DNA of 64,000 nucleotides, taken from NCBI GenBank assembly GCA_022885665.1, contig JAGQDJ010000049.1:744502-808501 (forward strand). Reading direction: 5' to 3'. The notes below the pieces were generated by a model. It worked only from the letters and a program-made list of their open reading frames with translations, had not been told where the DNA came from and ran no database searches. This document shows positions 12,901 through 25,699 of this stretch, piece by piece. The position numbers and the translations under genes are program-made. The DNA is from Triops longicaudatus. Its lineage: Eukaryota; Arthropoda; Branchiopoda; Notostraca; Triopsidae. Each line of letters starts with the position of its first letter. Position 1 is the stretch's first letter.

Positions 12901-15222
12901 AAATCACCATTTTTGACATAAATCTGCACTTTAAGAACTTTAAAGAAAATTGCCGACTACACACCGGCAACTTTTTCTTCAGAAATTCACGACGGCGCAA
13001 TTTATTCCGTTTTTTTTTCTGAGTGCTTTCAGAAAGTTGGTTATCTGGAAAGTCATGCAAACTCCCGGGACACGTAATGTCACGTTAGCATCAGCGAACC
13101 AAGAAAGCATGGGGGGCATTTTTTCCCCCTGTTTATACGCTATTCAATCTAAATTCGCCATGAGTCTTAAGTTTTGCATGACGACAATCCTTCAAATCTG
13201 TCACGAGTCCTTTTTTGTTTCCTAGGAGTAACCAACCAAGCTTAAGGCCAAACTATAACACTGCTAGACAAGCTCGTCTTTTTTATATATACAATATGCT
13301 TTTTCTTTCCTAAAGCTTGGGACGGAAGCTAAAATAGTAAAAACACTGCAAGCTTCCCCGCCTCCTTGTCCGATGAAAAAGGCAGAAAATGGAGAAAAGA
13401 GGCTCGGAGCTCAATTGGCATGCATGGCACGGCGATTCTAACCCGATTCAGTTGCAGTAAATGAAAACCTTTAAATTACCGATTTTCAGGGCTTGTTCAA
13501 TCGTAACAAGCTTTCACTGAAATTCATCTGAAATTGTCTAATTACACGGTCCACTCTTTTGGGTCCAGCATTCTCCAGGCTGATTACCTCTAAGATTATT
13601 ATGTCCATCGAGAAAGAAGTTGACGTAAAATAAATGAGAACTGGCATAGAGCCTACGACCATGTTCTCAATTGCATAAGTATGACGCTACTATAAGAAAA
13701 ATTCGGATGTCGATATATGTCATAGCCACTCAAGTGGAAGCTGTCAACTTTTCCGCCCGCCCAGATTTTTTTCTTTTTTTTCTGTTTTGGGGACAAAGGG
13801 TCCGTTCGGTTCGTATCCAACATCCAAGGAGAACCTAAAGAGCCTAAGAGAAAAAAAAAAATCGTTCAACGCCCTTCTCCCCTTCGACATCTTCTTGCCG
13901 CCTTACGGTTGCTCAATGCATAATTCCCCACTGCAATACGAAAGGTCGATGGTCGATACGTTTCCATACGGAATCCGGAAGGAAGCCCTTAAAGGTCCAC
14001 GAGGGGGTTGGGGGGGAGTAATGGAAGCTGCGGAATGAATTGGTCTGTCTTGTCTTGGGTGTCGGGCACTGCATAGCAAAAACCTTCTCTCCATGAAAAG
14101 AAAACTGCCCAGTCAACCAAGTGGCTAGTAAAGGAGAACAATGGGTTTTGCGTTCGCCCCCAAAGGGGTTTTTCTCCTTTTTCGCGGATAAAAAATCTCA
14201 GCTTTCCAGCAACATGTCAATTACATACTAGGATGCTGAAAAAGTAACCCGATTGCATCTCTGTCACCCGCTGAAAAGCTCTACTTAAAAACGTTCAAAT
14301 AATGTGGTCCGAAAAAAATCTTCAAAAAAGTCCCTTTCTACGTTGCAAGTTTGCTGCCTTGTTTGTGTTGTTTTCTGCGAGGAAACAACCAAAGATAGCG
14401 TAAGTCTCCACAGTGCTCTGGGGAGGTTGAAACCTTTATTTATTACCTTTAAATACTGCTTTATCTCGCACCTTGGAAGCGTTCATACTCAACCTCCCCC
14501 TCTCTCCCCTTCAAGTAATGTACGGAGAAAACGCCCAAGACTCATCCATCTTATGCGAGTCCGCTGGTAAAGCCCCGTTCGTCATTGGCAATGCCTGTCA
14601 GAATCTTACTCTATAAGCTGGCAATAAGCCCTAAAAGAAGACAGAACTATCAACTTGGGCGGCTATTGTGCCAATGGATACTTGCACGCTATTGCTTATC
14701 GCAGATGTACACACAAACTATAACAGACTGTTATGCCTTACTCCCGCTCATCGCCTACGCGGGCGTTCGACGCTGTTATGCCATAACATGCGAGTATGTA
14801 TCTACCAACTTAGGCCTATGTTATTACAACACTTTACGTTAACCAGAGGAGCGTCTCTTGAGACCGCTAAAAAAAAAGGTACCTCGCTGCTCTTCCCATT
14901 TTCCTTCTATTCGGTTCTGTTGTTTGTTTTACAGCACGGGCCTGGGTTGTCGGCCCTAGAAACGCCAAAGCAACTAGCTTTCAGGCCCTTGGTAATATAA
15001 TTACGCTCCACATGAGGTTTACCCTAAAATTGGTTTAATTTGCACCTTGCTCTCAAGATGGGTACACTTTCTTTTGTACACAGCTTCCTCATCTTTTGAA
15101 GTTCGAGATCCAAATTTCGTATCAAAATACGAAGCAAAAAAGGTTTAGAGGAAAACTTGCAAGAGAAAAGGTGAGCGCGAATGCTGGCCTCTTTCTTTCT
15201 ATACTCCTAGTTTTTTCCTTAC
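6998..15222 (-). other. Plexin intron 3 (8.2 kb)
   Basis: No plexin exon is visible. It contains a C11-A15 homopolymer junction (7934-7959), an (AAAT)n tract near 8135-8156, a G-rich plus-strand stretch around 9980-10400, and a plus-strand Lys-rich reading frame with a strong start context at 12644-12847 (separate entry). Confidence 0.7.
12644..12847 (+). CDS. Small Lys-rich ORF inside a plexin intron (uncertain)
   Basis: This is a 67-aa frame from an ATG in a near-ideal context (CCAACATGG) on the strand opposite to plexin. It starts MAAVVQATNTEQVESQ and has a Lys run (KKKTKKNKKKK) produced by poly-A tracts at about 12721-12757. Its remaining 27 codons look non-descript. A TATATA lies at 12603-12608, about 40 bases before the ATG. 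It could be the first exon of a gene, a decayed retrocopy of a Lys-rich N-terminus (methionine aminopeptidase 2 and some ribosomal proteins start similarly), or chance. I favour a remnant or chance. Confidence 0.2.
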   Translation: MAAVVQATNTEQVESQVNEGKGGLSAKKKTKKNKKKKTAPRIILPTHYFLERVRYPFYVCKNNYDGN

Positions 15223-15351
15223 CTTGCTGGCGGTAATGGCATAGATGTGCTCTTGAGTGGGGTCAGGGGTCATGTCCGGTAATAAGGCGCTGCCAGGGTC
15301 CACTTCCATGTCTTCAAATTCCACCGCGTTCCTCCCGTTTTCGATCAATAC
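15223..15351 (-). CDS. Plexin (B-type) exon 3: last blade of the Sema domain
   Basis: This 129-nt exon (43 codons, phase 0 at both ends) lies between a CATTGCAG acceptor and a GTAAGG donor. It codes VLIENGRNAVEFEDMEVD, then SALLPDMTPDP and HIYAITASK. In plexins the same segment reads as a strand pair ending in a [SH]-x-[YL]-[VA]-[MI]-T-x-x-[KQ] motif just before the PSI domain, so this exon closes the seven-bladed Sema propeller. It follows exon 2 (ending LKK) and precedes exon 4 (starting ISKVRVEHC) without any frame break. Confidence 0.88.
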
Positions 15352-18300
15352 CTGCAATGCAAAAAGAACATCCCCATACGTTAGAAGTGCGGTCCCTTTC
15401 GACTCCAAAAGATTCTTTCTTCCTCCAACCCTCCAACCCATAACACCCCCGTCTTCAGAGTATTTTCATTTTTTAAACATTCAAATTCGTATAGAAACGT
15501 GCAAACGTCAAAAACAAAGTTCGGGACACGAAAAAAATAATAATAAGGGATAATCCCTTAACGTATACAACGCAGCATACACCGCATTTCTTTCTTCCCC
15601 GGAAAGCACTCAACAATGGCTGTTATAATTTCAGGTATGGAATACGCAAGAGGAGACTTTCTCACGTAACAAGAGAGGTTGTTGCGACATAAAAAAATGG
15701 CAATCTCCGCGTGGATTTTTCCTAGACCCCCTTAAAATGCATACACATCTACATCGTAGTTACACACCCTCACAATGTATGATAACAATACCCCAGAGAC
15801 GGCCCCCACCTTTTATTTGGGGCTCCCCAACCTAATTTCTTTTACTTTTTCGTTCTAGAACAAATTATGTGTCAATAACCGCTTTAACCAAGATGTACCG
15901 CCGTGGCACATCAAACTAGCAATGGCTATACGCTTTAACCAGTGTACGATAGTGAAAAAATCAATAGGTAATTTAAAAAGCTGACAATTATACATTGGTC
16001 GTTTACATTCCCGCTTGATATTCTCTTTTTCGAATCCTAGCTTAAATTTAGGTTTCTCGTTTTCCACTCGGTCTGTTTCCTGCCCTACGGGCCTTCTCGG
16101 ACAAACCCGTCAACGTTGCGTTATGCTGTTTCCTTGATTGTTATTTCCCGTGATGTAGCAACGCAAGCAAGCAAGAGGAAGCTTCTGCATAATCTTAAAT
16201 AGTCTCCTATGCATCCCAATGATGCCACCCGGCTCCGTAGAGCAACAAGAGCAAATCAAGACACCCCTTCTGCCTTCAGATCGTTGGGCCTTTACTCCAC
16301 CCCTTTGATTCCGTTTTCTCCCTCTTTTTACTAAAGCCTATGCCTAGGCATCTCATTTCCTTTGCGTCAATTCGACGGAAATAAAAGCTAAGGAAAATAA
16401 GGGATAAGAAAACAGCCAAGGATGCAACATATTCGTACTCTGCTACCCCTTTTCTCTCTATAGGGCGCTTATGGCACTGGTACCAATTCCTCGGAATCCG
16501 AAACGATTGGCATCCAGGGGTGTGCCGTATACAGTATATCCCTCCTCGCGCAATTCGTTGTTCCTATATATCTTTGCATGATACACGATCATAAAAGACA
16601 AGCCCACAAGAGCGTAGCAAACTGTGAAGGGGGAGAAAGGGGAGATATTGGTTCACTATTATGAAGATGATGGGTGAGATCAGCGAAAATGTTATCGAGG
16701 GCTCAAAGAAGCTGTCAGCCTGTCGTCAAGTGGATTCGTCATGGCGGACATTTTTCGAGTCCGGTTCCTTTTCGAATCCTGGATCTCTATTCTGTCCTTT
16801 AACCCTACTCCTTTAGCCTTGTCAGCGCAGCAGAAAGAAAGCCGGGACTGCAGGGTTTTCATACACAAGTTGCGGACATCATAGAAAGCCATGACGAAAT
16901 GCTAGAAATAATGATCATATGAAGTAAACTAACTCAGAAAAAAAAAATCGTTCGCGGAAACCCTAATCAACATCCGATTGTCAGATGTTTCTAAAACGTG
17001 GCATTCATCCCCCACCCACTCACCCCAGTTGCCTTTTCAAGTACAACTTACGCGATTGCGTCCTTCTACCGGAGAAGGTTGTAAACAATTTCGCTTTACG
17101 CGGTACCATACCGAGCGCAGCGCCCTCAGAGGCTTCTTTATACACGGGCTGACTTGGCGACTATTTACTTGCGACTCGTTTCGTCTTTGTCTTTCAACGG
17201 TGCTTGACTCCGGATGCCCCAGTATGCACAGTATGCACATACTTTTTTTTTGTAACAGAAACTTCTCCTCGCTTCAGTTCTCCTTGGTGACACTGCGATG
17301 CAAACCATGTTGAAATATCATTCATTTTTTTTTTTATAAAAACACGACAGATGGAGACTGTCGAATTGCCTTTTAGCCTAGCAACTTTATTCCGTTTTCT
17401 AAACAAACTTTTACATTCTCAATGGCTCCATTTTCCCCAAAGACAAATATGCGCTGTATAGAATATGTAGAAAATCCCAAACCAAATAGTGTACATATTT
17501 GCATCTTGCAAATACTACCCATTGAACTTGGCTCCTGGAACGTACCCAGAAAAGTTATTTCTTATCCTTCTGCCATCCTCATTCAAATCCATAAAACGTG
17601 CATTGCTGGGAAGCTACTTTCCAGTTGCTTTTATGTCACTTCATTTGTCTCGTTTCCCCAGTTTCCTGGGAATATAAAAAGAGGAAAACTGCACCAGTTT
17701 TGCCAAAGTTCCTAGGCTGTCGAGTCCCATAAAATAAAACGCCACCAATTGTCTCCTATGTGAAGTTTACGACATTCGCTACTTAACAATCCTAAAAAGT
17801 GCACTGGCCTATTTTTTTTTCTATATGCACGAGCCTGGCGGAATTATCTAACAAAAATCGATTGTGTCTGCCGTAACACTTAATCCATTTCTTAAAAAGC
17901 AATGCGTTGCTGAGCTATCGCTGCAATGCGTTGCTTCCGTCGCATGAAAATGACCAGCATCGCACGGGTGAATGCTAGCTGGGCCGCAAGGGACACCCAA
18001 AAAACTGAGAAAGACGTAAAATGTACGGCAAGTGGACATCCCCGACAGTTTGTCCTTATAGTTTACGAGTCTTGACGATGAATGAGGTAGTACGCTGAAG
18101 CGGACAGGGTGATTAAAAACGCACAAGATTCATTTTCAGTTGAAACCCTAGCTTTGTTTTGTTCATTGCTTCCTCTTCAATTCACTGTGATCAACAAAAC
18201 GCACTGTCTCGGCCAACGTTAGACATGAAGCCTTGCAAAGCTAACTTTCAGGAACGTAGGGGGAAATGGGATGACTTGTTACGAGTACGTAACTGAATAT

Positions 18301-18967
18301 TTCCCAGGTTTCTTAATTAAGAACGATTTGAACTTCCAAACAGGTCTCGTTGAATCACACGTTGGATCGTAATAATTCACTACGCTCACTATTTTGCCGT
18401 TTTCGCACTCGCAACTTGCTGACGTCAAGGAAAAAATTGGTCTGTCTCTCTAAGAGTCCGATTCGTTGGTGACAAGAAAACTGTAATAAAAAGTTGTATC
18501 ACACAGGCGACCGCGCCCCATTTGTCTTCTTTACGCTCCCGAAGAGGCATAGTTCTATTCGCACACGGATGCTGCTAGACTAAGAGACATTATTTTAGGT
18601 GAAAAAAGAGAAGGCGTATAGTCTGCGCTTGCGGACAAATTCCATGGGGTTTGCGTTTGAACCCCGTGAGTATTTACAGTGTCACTGGATGTCAAGGTGT
18701 GAATATCGATAACTATCACGTGAGTCACACCACGGGGAGTCCATTTGGGTTCTGTGGGCGTTAAATGTCTAGGTGTGAGAATGTGAAAGAAACTCTTTTG
18801 GCTCGGACACTTCTCTTTCACTATGTCTTTTTCTCTCGAGTCAAGCAAATGCAGGGTTTAAAATCCTTCAGATGTCTTCATAAATAACATTTAAGCCACT
18901 CAAATAAAAGAAAAAAGCAACGAGTCAAAAAGGACGAAAATGTGAGGAGAAAATGGTTTTTCCGTAC
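15352..18967 (-). other. Plexin intron 2 (3.6 kb)
   Basis: No coding exon, RNA gene or clear repeat is visible on either strand. Confidence 0.65.
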
Positions 18968-19144
18968 CTTTTTAAGATGGCCATCTGAAGTACCCAAAAA
19001 CGCGACCGTGTTCTGCTCCGTATTGGCCACAGCCACCGAGGTGAGTAACATTTGCGGGTAAGTTAATGCCGGAGGACTCCAAATCGGGACAATGCCTGAA
19101 ATTTTCAGTCCGACGTCGCAAAAGTTGTGAATGTTGCCTGTGCT
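18968..19144 (-). CDS. Plexin (B-type) exon 2: Sema domain, C-terminal part
   Basis: This 177-nt exon (59 codons, phase 0 at both ends) lies between a CCATAG acceptor and a GTACGG donor. Readable motifs are NIHNFCDVGLKI, then LLTSVAVANTEQ and NTVAFLGTSDGHLKK. The last motif is the best subtype evidence: B-type plexins have x-HTVAFLGT-x-x-G-x-x-x-K here, while A-type plexins have a VVFAGT variant. The free Cys pairs within the Sema domain in the family. The exon continues directly from exon 1 (ending GKCPKAG). Confidence 0.88.
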
Positions 19145-22100
19145 CTATGGGGACACAAAAAAGGAGAAAAACGTACAATTAATAAATCTTTTCATAAATT
19201 TTCAGGTCCTATTCGTTAAAAAAGGAAGATTACAGACTAGGATAAGATGAATCTTTACGACGCAACCCAGCTTGGCCTCCCGATAGTTTACCACGCGTCA
19301 AAACAACAGGAAACAACAAGCATACTGCGTCAGAAAAATACACCCTTCATTCTTACTCGTTACATTCAAGCAACGAAAGACTTTTGGAATACATCAAATA
19401 TATTGCTTGTCTTTTTTCCTGATTTATTTCTTGCTTAACTTTTCCAACTGAACGGGATTTTCAGAAAAAAAACTCATAAATATCTCATCGTTTTGCTGGT
19501 TTCGTAACCTCGTTACGATAACTACCTATAACTCTCTAGATAACTACACAGCAGCTACACCATAACAACACAGTTGACTTGTTTTCTAGTTCGCTTTTGC
19601 GCTTAGCAAACTTGGGACAGACCCCCATATTACCTCCAGTCCACCCTCCTAATTTTCTCACCGACTTGTATTTTTCTAAGGATTTCGCTTTACGCGCTCT
19701 TTTTAAGTAAGTTCCGGCACATGGTGTGGCAAAGGTACGGCTCCCACTGATTAATTACATCCTTGGTAATGAGCTCTATGAATTATGCATGACAAGGGCC
19801 CATACCCTTAGTCACACAGCCATAACATCTTTTCCGACTGCTCAACCTGATCCTTTATAATCCATTTCGCTTCGTCGACATGCTGCTTTTTCAGGCATTA
19901 CTACATGCAACATTTCTCCGAGCTTTCCTTCCCTCCAAAGATGGCTTGCCTCCAGACCTTTTCCTCGGTGTCTGTCATCTTATCACCCCATTTCGCCCCC
20001 TTTCCAACATAAACACAAGGCATTAAGCCACATCACAACACGTAAATAACTAATGTGCGTTACAAACGTCTATACGGAGAAAACTTCCCTTCCAATCTTA
20101 TCAACTCATTTCCCCCAACCGCATTCACCCTCCTTAACGCGAAAACTCATTGCACCTCTTTTTAAGGCCAACAAGACAAGAAACCCCCTTTTCATCACCC
20201 TAGTTAGGTTTTCGTCTCCTTCCAGCACAACTTCTCCCTACCTTCACATTAATCCCGAACCAAGTACTACTTCCCCTTGCTTCATTCCACGGCAATGCAA
20301 TGATAGCAATGACTCTATAATGTGCCATTTCTCGCAACTCCGTGACCGGATTTAACATCCTAGAACACAGGTGCAACTTGTCTTCCCTAACCCTAGCCTT
20401 TAATTCCCTGTGTGAGTCACGTTAAGTGGCAGGGTACGGTATAGTACGCTATACTAAAACTCTAGGGTAAACTTCTAAAAAACAGACATTTTAATGCATG
20501 GGAATTATACAACCACTCACTGCGGAATGTCGCTGGTAATTATAGTATTCGGTATAATTGCTTCGCATTATAATCATCTAAATTCTACATAAATTACAGA
20601 TAAACTTTCGGAGCCCGAACTTTCCTATACAGGCATCGAAACAATACTTTTTTAATTATACATGTTCACTGTATATATTAGCTTTCCCCCGAAAAACGAT
20701 ACAAAAGACTCCAGAGCAGCTAACGTGCAAAGGTTAATGTGACCATGGGCTTTTTTCAACTTGGTTTGACTGGGTAGGCAACCCGGTCGTTAAAAAAATA
20801 AATCAAAAATCCGTTATGGAATACACCGGTGGATAGACGTCTTTCTCTCTGCTATTTTTTATTTTCGTTTTTGGCCACAGACTTTTAAGCATGTGCTATA
20901 CACACGGTTTCTGGCATGCCCTAAATACTGCAGCGGGTACACAAAACGGCGCCATAAGTCAGGTCACGCATCGAGCTTGTGTAGTGTGAGAACCCTTGAG
21001 AGAGCGTGTTTAGCCATGGTTAAAAGTGGATGACGGAACTTGGGGGTATATATCGGAAGGTTGTTGGGGGGCTGTGACAGGCGAAAACGGCGGCGGAGCT
21101 TTTTTGGAAGGTGGGGTGCGGCGCTGCCCCTATCAAAAGCAGGTGAGACGAGAGTCCTGTTTGCGAAAAGAAAAAGAACAAGGAGAGGAGGACTGTAGGA
21201 GGTGGGAGAGCCCTATAGGCAAAAAGAAGAAAAAATTGGGGGTTGGGGTGGTATATCGTTCGGGTCACGCAACCGTGGGGGTGTTTCGTGTGCGGGATCA
21301 TTTTGGTGGGTCGTTCCGAGTCTTTTGCCGAGTCCCAATGGAGGTGTTACCGAAGGCCGATCCAAGGGAGGGGTGATACAGACGCCCTAGACGTCCTTAG
21401 ACACCCTCGGCGACGCTCGGACAAATTGCCTATCGATCTCCCTATAGGTTCTCTTCGGCCAGACTTACTTGCTTTATATCTCTATGTTGCCCAAGCAAGG
21501 TACGAACCTTCGCATAGAATAAAACGCCCCTATAGGCCTGTCTAAGTACCAACGTTTTGTACTCGGAAAAGCCCTTTTCTTTTTTTAGTGGTGCGAGAAT
21601 ACAATTGAAAGCCATAAACGACAGTGAGTTCGGGATCAAACGTTTTTATACGAGTGAATTTTCGTAACACACGGCTCAACAACGTGTACGACTAACGTAT
21701 CGAGAAAAGATGAAAAAACGCGGTCACGTATCTACCCGATTGTCCCTCGATACCACCTTCCCAAAGTGAAAATCTCACATGTGGATTTTCGATTACGCTG
21801 CGAATCGCCGTCAGCGAGAAACGCTTTCACTCTTTGGCGTTCATAGCTCAATCTATGAAAACCGCAAAAACGGACGCTTGAACGTTAGACACTGGGAGAC
21901 TTTTACTGACCAAATGAGGCTTGTGTTTTCAGAAAATCCATTACTATTTTGATAAGCTTCAGTAAACGGAGTGTATTGCGTGATCCGTTGTAGAAATGTC
22001 TAGAAAAAAAAACTCACAGGATTGCAAGACAGGACAGACTAGCGGTTCGAGTGAATTTCGAGCGAATTTTGAGGTAACTAACAATAAAAATTTAATTGCT

Positions 22101-24371
22101 ACGATTATTCACAACGCAACAGTGCCTTCATTTCAATGCATTACTGCGATTAGAAAATTAGAAAAGCAAACGAGGGAATTTAGACAGGAATTCAAAACTA
22201 GGAGACCTATTTTCTTTGGGGCTTCATTTCTTGGGCGATAGAGGATCACTATCTAAAATTTGCTAAGTAGAGCACTGAGAAATAGTGGAAAGGACATCTT
22301 TGTTCCACCCGAGTGGAAACGCTTTCTTGCTTCGCATACTCATTTCGCTTAATATGGACTTTTTTGCAGGCAAGTGAACTAGCGTATTCAGCGAAAATGC
22401 TAGGCGTTCTGCTCTCGGAGGGTTCATACGAGCTAAAGCGGGGGGTGGAATTTCTTTCGGTTTTCCGGGTACAAAAACCGGGGTACAAATTTTTGGCGGG
22501 GTTAAAAGCTGGGCGACCTACTCTTCATTAGTTCCTCCACAGTAGGATCTTATCGACTGGAAACGACGAAAATGGGCCACACAACTTTGCTTATGAGCTA
22601 TGGGCGACGCCAAGTGTGGGCGAGCTCAAACACAGAGCAGTACATCCTTCCAATCTTATCTCGTCTTTCAGTTTCTTCCTCTCTTTTTCTTTCCCATTTA
22701 GTTTCTTTCTTTCCATTATACCCCGATGCATATCAAGTTGAACATGACAAATGGATTTCGCTCTTGACAACAAGGATAACCAATTCCAATCCGTCAACCC
22801 ATTCAATTTCACAAGAAGGGCTTCTTTCTAATTACGGCTTTTTTCTCCTCTTTCGCCTTTCTGTTTCTTCTGCTTCACCCAACATCAAACACAAAACTCG
22901 GTCCTCGCTTTTATGGGTTTCGTAAAACATATGTACACTTCTTTTGCCATCCGCCAAAAATCGTTTGCTTCTTCTGGACTTTGAAACCCTTAATTACTAT
23001 AAATTGGCCTTGCTTCAAAAAGAAAACAAAGCTTTTTCTCATTCACCAATTTAATTATACGCCAAAAAACGTTATGTTCTTATGTAACGCTTGAAGAACG
23101 GATTATGCAGTAAAACTAGAAATCGAACGCAAAAACGTGCTACATAATTACACGTAAAAAAAAGCTCGTTTTCTTCGGCTCCGCAAGCTTTATGGTTTTC
23201 GCTAGCAAAGTAAAAGGGCGTGGCTTCTCCCTAGAGGCTATCAAAAGGGTTACGTTGAAAGGGTTTAGTTACTCAGCACGAAAAAATCCATAAATTGAGA
23301 TCACAAGTCGCCGGCTTTTGCACCTTAACAAAAAAATTCGCTACCGCTTTTCTTAACAAAAACGAGGATGTTGCCGCGAAAATTATCTGTCTGATGACAT
23401 ATATTAGCGGATTTAATGTGACTGGTGTTATTGCCATCCCCGAAAACCGGAAACAGGATCGATAACGTAAATCCAACACGCGGAGCCCAACCCCGGACGA
23501 ATGTTGTGTTGGACAAGAAAACTCCCCAAGTTTCATTCCCGGAGTATCTAACCCGCACGCGTGTAGCATTTTAGGCCGGTGTTTTGGTAGGGACTCTATG
23601 CACCAACATATGCTCCAGCCTTTCGAAATTTCCTCCACGCGAAATCTGGAATGGCATGAGTCACGTGACCTTCTACCGTTACAGTAGGAAGCTTGGAGCC
23701 CAGTAACTCAAAAAGGCAACAATGAAAAATACGACTCTAGAACGGCATGAGTAACGCACCCAAGTTCCCGTTCAAGTGGGAACCGCGTTTCCTCCCTTAT
23801 TTCAGTTCTCCGCGCAGCAACTCAGCCCAACTTCGTAAACTACCGTGCAACTCCCTGACTGGATTAAGTAGCAAGAAACACACAAGGTTTCTCCAACTAA
23901 TATCTGATACTTCGAAAACGGCTGTTAACAAATAAAACGCACGGTCACGAACCACTTTTCTTCACCGTCAAGGTGCCCCACGTTTCTCAAGACTTATAAA
24001 AGGAAACGAAAAAAGCGCAGAAGACCGCACACACAAAAAAATCTAGCTCAAATAAAATTCTTCTCTATGAACAAGCAACAATAGTTGCAGTAAACAAAAA
24101 AAAAAGAACGACCTAGTGGGGCCAATACAAGTCTTTTCTTGCTTGCTTCTTGTGTTCATTTCACTTTACGTCTAGCTTTCATTTTTTGCTGAGCACATGC
24201 ACGATTTTCCGTGTGAATTGCTATTAACCTATCACTCCACCTTCGTATTTCACGCTCTCTAAATCGTTTGTAAATTGACTGTTATTACAGCAAAAGTTGG
24301 CGCAGGAAAAAAAATAAACAAAAAGACGAGGAACGAGTCAGAAACGGAAAATAAAATCAAGAGCAACTTAC
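19145..24371 (-). other. Plexin intron 1 of the coding region (5.2 kb)
   Basis: No coding exon is visible. Around 19600-20400 the plus strand is C-rich and G-poor. From about 21000 to 21400 the bias flips to strongly G-rich and purine-rich on the plus strand, producing long plus-strand open frames of low-complexity content that I do not regard as genes. Confidence 0.65.
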
Positions 24372-25634
24372 CCCGGCCTTGGGACATTTGCCTTCCATAA
24401 TAGGTCCGGAGATGTATTCCATATTTCGGTATTGCAAACTGCCATTGAAGCACATGTGAATATTTTCATTGAAACGGGCTTCGATATCGGCCAAGCTGAA
24501 GACGCACATGGCCGATTGCGGTGCGGGATCGCTTGTGATACCCTTGGACGGCGAGAACACGCCCACCAGGATAGGGTCACCTGCTGCGATCCCTAAAGAC
24601 TGAGCCAAATCCGATCCAGCCCGTGCAATCTTGGCGTCTTGAATCAAATTATACGTGCCGGTTGAGGAAGGGACCGTACTTCCGTCCGGGCTAGGACCCC
24701 CGCATTGGAGCGTCACTTCAGTATAGGTGTCGTAATTGGCATCTGAAATGCACGTTCGGGCCAAACGCGTGACGTAGCCCGATTCCTCCTCTCCGGGCAA
24801 AGGCGACTTCTTTTGGACGACGACAAAGTACGCGAAATTGGAGGCGTTGAAGCCATAAACGTATCTGACGAGGAAATGATCGCGGTACTTCACATCGATC
24901 CGAAGCAGCGATTCTTTCGTCAGCGAATACTCGATGTAGTCCAGATCGTAGAGGTTGCGCGAAGACAAGGCCGGAACGTCGTGCCTGTACTCGCCGTGAG
25001 TCGTGAAAGTGGTGCCGACGTAAAGCACGTTCCGCCTTTCCCAAGGGTTATAGTGTTCCGGGCCAATAAAGGCGTACGTCGACGAGTGGTCGTCGTTTGC
25101 AGCGACACTTCGGGTCAAATTTTCGCCCACAGAGATGTTGAAGGCGCGGAGTTTAAAGCACGACCCTTGCCGGACGGAACCGCAGGCAATCAGCGTCCGC
25201 GCTTCCCGGTCCACGACCAGCACCTTGTTGACATTGTCCGTGAGCGTCGTCTCGACCCCGTCCGGGCATCCGCTCGTGTGGCAGGCTCCGCTGTCCTCCA
25301 AAGGCCCCGTAATAACCGACACTTCTTCCCGCAAATGAGAATCCAATTGATAGAGCCGGTTTACCGCCCCGGCATAAACGCGGCCCGTCGAAGGGTCCAA
25401 AGCTAAATGCTTGAATGGGCCAATTCGACTCTCGTTGCTTTGGCTTAAGGGCAATATAAACTGGGCCACCATCGACGGCAACAGCGAGCCGTTGCTGCTG
25501 CTGCTGGGCACGCTCGGCTTATGCAAAGCATGATCACTTTGGCCAGCTCCTGCTGCTGGGCTGCAGGAAGCCAATAGCCCGCATAACGCCCAAATGAGGC
25601 ACACAAACTGACCACGGCAGTTTAGCCACTTCAT
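24372..25634 (-). CDS. Plexin (B-type) exon 1: signal peptide and most of the Sema domain
   Basis: Semaphorin receptor, a type I membrane protein. This 1263-nt exon codes 421 residues from ATG 25634. MKWLNCRG is followed by a hydrophobic stretch (FVCLIWALCGLLASC) and a small-residue cleavage region. The Sema propeller begins near residue 72 (FKHLALDP) with the plexin hallmarks GRVYAGAVNRLYQLD, TDNVNKVLVVD and ACGSVRQGSCFKLR, and runs to ISGPIMEGKCPKAG at a GTAAGT donor, phase 0. N-glycosylation sites (NES, NIS, NLT, NAS, NGS) fit an ectodomain. A second in-frame ATG at 25673 would add 13 residues. The frame remains open to 25727, but that codon is GTG, not ATG. The exon is clearly more GC-rich than its flanks. 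Homology to plexins is certain. The B subtype rests mainly on exons 2-5. Confidence 0.93.
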
Positions 25635-25654
25635 GGCTGCCACTGATGGGAGTG

Positions 25655-25699
25655 TCACGACCGCGCGGCACATCGTCGCATCATGGGATGGTATACTAC
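25655..25699 (-). promoter_or_regulatory. Possible 5' UTR start with acceptor and 9-codon upstream ORF
   Basis: A pyrimidine-rich TTTTCATCATTAG acceptor would start the exon at 25699. Just inside it, ATGATG opens a 9-codon frame (25684-25655, ending TGA) that overlaps the ATG at 25673 and ends 20 bases before the ATG at 25634. If transcribed, it could favour the second start or dampen translation. An upstream noncoding exon is implied but was not found. Confidence 0.35.

Noticed and set aside
16730..16790. Possible tRNA B box (TTCGAATCC)
   Set aside because: The preceding bases do not fit GG, and no acceptor stem, D-arm or anticodon arm can be built.
21026..21545. Plus-strand frames of about 100-116 codons in a G-rich stretch
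   Set aside because: They have no ATG where the frame opens, low-complexity Gly/Arg/Lys content and no domain. G-rich composition lowers stop frequency and explains them.
24813..25406. Plus-strand open frame of 197 codons
   Set aside because: It is the antisense shadow of the GC-rich plexin exon 1, whose Sema motifs on the minus strand are unambiguous.
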